Source: Mesorhizobium amorphae CCNWGS0123 (lineage in GTDB: Bacteria; Pseudomonadota; Alphaproteobacteria; Rhizobiales; Rhizobiaceae). From it: a stretch of DNA of 64,000 nucleotides. The stretch spans positions 124,001 through 188,000 of the forward strand of contig NZ_CP015322.1 of assembly GCF_001686985.1 (NCBI RefSeq), read 5' to 3'. The notes beneath the pieces were generated by a model. The model did no database searches. It had not been told where the DNA came from and worked only from the letters and a program-made list of their open reading frames with translations. The position numbers and the translations under genes were made by a program. Of the stretch, positions 61,402 to 64,000 are shown one piece after another. Within the stretch, counting starts at the first letter, position 1; each line of letters starts with the position of its first letter.

Positions 61402-63672
61402 ATGGCACGCGGCCAGGCATCGGCAGTAGAGGATCCGGTCCAGCGGCTGCGGCTGCGGGTGCGCGGTTGCGTGCAGGGCGTCGGTTTCCGTCCGTTCGTC
61501 TACCGGCTGGCGCGGACGATGCGCCTGACGGGCTTCGTGCTTAACGACAGCGCCGGCGTGCTGATCGAGGTCGAAGGCACTTGTGCAGGCCGGTTCGCCG
61601 AAGCTGTGCGCATGCAGGCGCCGCCCTTGGCACGAATAGACTCCGTCGACGTGCTGGAGATGGACGCAGCCGGCGGAGAACTCTTCAAGATACTTGAAAG
61701 CGTCGGCGGACACGGCGCGACGCGCATCGGCGCCGATGCCGCAACTTGCGCCGAATGCCGGCGGGAGCTGACCGATCCGCAGAGCCGCTTCTTCGGCTAT
61801 CCCTTCGTCAATTGCACCCATTGTGGCCCGCGCTTCACCATCACCGGCGCCCTGCCCTATGACCGTCGGCAGACCTCGATGGCCGCCTTTCCGATGTGTC
61901 CGTCCTGCCGCGCCGACTATGCCGACCCCGAAAGCCGGCGCTTCCATGCACAACCCGTCGCCTGTCCGGCCTGCGGTCCGCAACTCAGTCACCCCGTCGG
62001 GGAGATTGCTGCACGGTTGCTGAAAGGCAAAATCGTCGCGCTCAAGGGGATAGGCGGCTTCCACCTGCTGTGCGATGCGCGCAACGATGCCGCCATCCGC
62101 CTTCTCAGGTTGCGTAAGGCGCGCCACCAAAAGCCGTTGGCCGTCATGGTGCGGGATATCGAGGCGGCGCGGCTTCTTGCGGATCTGACGGGGGTCGAAG
62201 AAGCGCTGCTCATGTCCGCCGCCGGCCCGATCGTGCTGGTGAAGGGTCTTGATGGGCTTTCCAACCTCATCGCACCCGGACTCAAGCGGATTGGCCTGAT
62301 GCTTGCCCATTCGCCGCTGCATCATCTGCTGTTTGACGCACTTGCCCAGCGTCCGCAAGATGGCCCCGCCGCGCTGATCGCAACCAGCGCCAATCCGGGC
62401 GGCGAACCGGTGGTGGCCAGCAATGACGATGCCGAACGCCGGCTTGCCGGGATTGCCGATCTCATCGTCACGCACAATCGCGATATCGCCGTTCGCGCCG
62501 ACGATTCGGTCATGCAGGTGATCGATGGTGCTCCAAGTTTCCTGAGGCGGGCACGCGGTTTCGTGCCGGAGCCTCTCGATCTCGGCGAGGACGGTCCGTG
62601 CGTGATCGCCACCGGCGCCGATCTCAAGAACACGGTCTGCATCACGCGCGGCCGGGAGGCGTTCCTGTCGCAGCATATCGGCGGCCTCGACAATACCGAA
62701 GCGATCCGCTTCCAGCAGGAGACGGTCGCGCATCTTAGTTCCATTCTCGATATCAGGCCGGACCATGCCGCCTGCGATCTGCATCCCGATTTCCGGTCAG
62801 TGCGGATGGCTGAGAGCCTGGGCCTGCCGCTCGTTGCGGTCCAGCACCACCTTGCCCATATTGCCGCTGTCGTCGTCGAGCATCACGTCACCGGGCCAGT
62901 TCTCGGGTTGTCGCTCGACGGGCATGGCTATGGCGCCGATGGCGGCAGCTGGGGCGGCGAGATGCTGATGGTCGACGGATACCGCTGGCATCGGCTGAGC
63001 TCGCTTTCGCCGCTGCCGCTGCCGGGCGGCGATCGTGCTGCGCGCGAACCCTGGCGCATGGGGGTCGCCGCGCTGCGGGCCGCAGACCGCATCGATCTTG
63101 CACCAAAGCTCTGGCCGGGACATCCCGGCGTCGCGCATCTCGAAGCCATGTTCGCGTGTGGCATGCAGCCGGGCCGGACGTCGAGCCTGGGAAGGCTCTT
63201 CGATGCGGCAGCTGCGGTCAGCGGAGTGCGCCTCGTGCAGAGCTACGAGGGACAGGCGGCGATGGAGTTCGAGGCTCTGGCTGAGAGCCCGCACTGTCTT
63301 CCCGAAGGCTACAGCTTTGTCGACGGCATGCTCGATTTCCGGCCGCTGATCGTTCATCTGGCCGAGCGGCATCTGTGCGGCGTCAGCGCCTCTAACCTGT
63401 TCCATGGCACGCTGATCGCCGGTCTTGCCGATTGGGCGGCGTGCGGGGCGTCGCAAGCCGGCACGAGCAAGATCATGCTCGGCGGCGGCTGCATCATGAA
63501 CCGCGTCCTCGCTGAAGGCCTTGCGAACGCCTTGCGCAATCTTGGCCTGGAGCCACTTTTGCCGCGGATGATTCCCGCCAATGACGGCGGCATTGCGCTT
63601 GGCCAGGCCGCCTTCGCAAGGCAAGTCATCAAGAACGATAGAGGCCAGGTGGACAACCCGAAATGTGCCTAG
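61402..63672 (+). CDS. hypF: Carbamoyl dehydratase HypF
   Basis: 756 residues in the usual order: acylphosphatase domain (GCVQGVGFRPFVYRLA), two zinc-finger units (CAECRREL with CTHCGPRF; CPSCRADY with CPACGPQ), YrdC-like domain (GKIVALKGIGGFHLLCDA), and Kae1-like carbamoyltransferase with VQHHLAHIAA and GLSLDGHGYG. It makes the cyanide ligands with HypE. Starts four bases after hypB; its end overlaps hypC by ten bases. Confidence 0.96.
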   Translation: MARGQASAVEDPVQRLRLRVRGCVQGVGFRPFVYRLARTMRLTGFVLNDSAGVLIEVEGTCAGRFAEAVRMQAPPLARIDSVDVLEMDAAGGELFKILESVGGHGATRIGADAATCAECRRELTDPQSRFFGYPFVNCTHCGPRFTITGALPYDRRQTSMAAFPMCPSCRADYADPESRRFHAQPVACPACGPQLSHPVGEIAARLLKGKIVALKGIGGFHLLCDARNDAAIRLLRLRKARHQKPLAVMVRDIEAARLLADLTGVEEALLMSAAGPIVLVKGLDGLSNLIAPGLKRIGLMLAHSPLHHLLFDALAQRPQDGPAALIATSANPGGEPVVASNDDAERRLAGIADLIVTHNRDIAVRADDSVMQVIDGAPSFLRRARGFVPEPLDLGEDGPCVIATGADLKNTVCITRGREAFLSQHIGGLDNTEAIRFQQETVAHLSSILDIRPDHAACDLHPDFRSVRMAESLGLPLVAVQHHLAHIAAVVVEHHVTGPVLGLSLDGHGYGADGGSWGGEMLMVDGYRWHRLSSLSPLPLPGGDRAAREPWRMGVAALRAADRIDLAPKLWPGHPGVAHLEAMFACGMQPGRTSSLGRLFDAAAAVSGVRLVQSYEGQAAMEFEALAESPHCLPEGYSFVDGMLDFRPLIVHLAERHLCGVSASNLFHGTLIAGLADWAACGASQAGTSKIMLGGGCIMNRVLAEGLANALRNLGLEPLLPRMIPANDGGIALGQAAFARQVIKNDRGQVDNPKCA

Positions 63673-63881
63673 CCATACCGGTCAAGGTAAAGGACGTGCT
63701 GCCAGACAACATGGCGAAGGTGACACTCGACGGCGTCTCGAAGATCATTTCGACCGCGCTTGTCGAGGACGTCAAGGCGGGCGACTATGTCGTGCTGCAT
63801 GTCGGCTACGCCCTGGGCAAGATCGATCCGCAAGAGGCGGAAAGGACACTGGCCCTGATCCGCGAAGCTGCCTTGGCATGA
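63663..63881 (+). CDS. hypC: Hydrogenase chaperone HypC
   Basis: 72 residues starting MCLAIPVKV, with the Cys2 that carries the Fe(CN)2CO group between HypD and HupL. It overlaps hypF and hypD (ATGA at 63878). Confidence 0.96.
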   Translation: MCLAIPVKVKDVLPDNMAKVTLDGVSKIISTALVEDVKAGDYVVLHVGYALGKIDPQEAERTLALIREAALA

Positions 63882-64000
63882 AATATATCGACGAACATCG
63901 CGACGGCAGGCTCGCCAAGGAAATCGCCCGCCAAATCGCCGCGCTTGCCGATCCGGCGCGTTCCTATCATTTCATGGAATTCTGCGGCGGCCACACGCAT
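63878..64000 (+). CDS. hypD: Fe(CN)2CO assembly scaffold HypD, N-terminal part (partial)
   Basis: The first 41 residues (MKYIDEHRDGRLAKEI... FMEFCGGHTH) match HypD, including the CGGHTH motif with the iron-binding cysteine. The gene continues past the end of the window. Confidence 0.95.
   Translation, partial: MKYIDEHRDGRLAKEIARQIAALADPARSYHFMEFCGGHTH

Overview
The window reads as a symbiosis-island segment from an alphaproteobacterial rhizobium, probably Mesorhizobium-like. The support is a complete hup cluster in the rhizobial order, a type III effector gene behind a tts box, NifA-type upstream activator sequences (UAS, TGT-N10-ACA) paired with sigma-54 promoters, a Rhizobiales porin, and many transposase and gene fragments. 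GC content is high, with lower-GC accessory blocks. The genus is inferred from gene content only.

Layout. 1-2031: end of a polyamine/spermidine-type ABC importer (two permeases, ATPase). 2154-15894: nucleic-acid-processing, probably defence, block: a YhaO-like nuclease and YhaN-like ATPase on the minus strand, then a giant DUF4011-helicase-Vsr-DUF3320 protein (Hhe-like) and a RloC/PrrC-like AAA ATPase with a CxxC motif. 16731-24817: a biosynthetic cluster with a MocR regulator, MFS exporter, lysine/ornithine N-hydroxylase, PhyH dioxygenase, free-standing cupin, MetRS-like protein and PLP aminotransferase. N-hydroxylase plus cupin plus MetRS-like protein is the signature of hydrazine (N-N bond) synthetases, here with cupin and MetRS as separate genes. 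25274-30982: a NifA/sigma-54-type promoter, two tandem double-glycine leader peptide genes absent from standard ORF lists, an HlyD adaptor, a C39-peptidase ABC exporter, and a convergent M4-like metallopeptidase with a small partner gene.

31000-51420: a mosaic of decayed genes (ABC ATPase, outer-membrane protein, TauD, DUF4143 ATPase, XRE-cupin regulator, IS5, IS66 and IS110 pieces, a 135-bp MITE-like element) with intact islands between: hemN, small peptide genes, a porin, a NopD-like SUMO-protease effector with a five-unit 180-bp tandem repeat, an MABP-like beta-prism protein, an AbiE-like toxin-antitoxin pair with a frameshifted toxin, a racemase with a truncated partner, and a full IS110 transposase. 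Five UAS/sigma-54 pairs lie in front of the double-glycine peptides, a small exported peptide, the porin leader, the MABP protein and the racemase. This suggests a nodule-expressed NifA regulon enriched in exported or envelope products.

51632-64000: hupSLCDEFGHIJK-hypABFCD' behind a sigma-54 promoter. It encodes the uptake [NiFe] hydrogenase and its maturation machinery, which recycles H2 made by nitrogenase. hupE (nickel permease) is frameshifted, while every other gene in the cluster looks intact; hypD runs off the end of the window.
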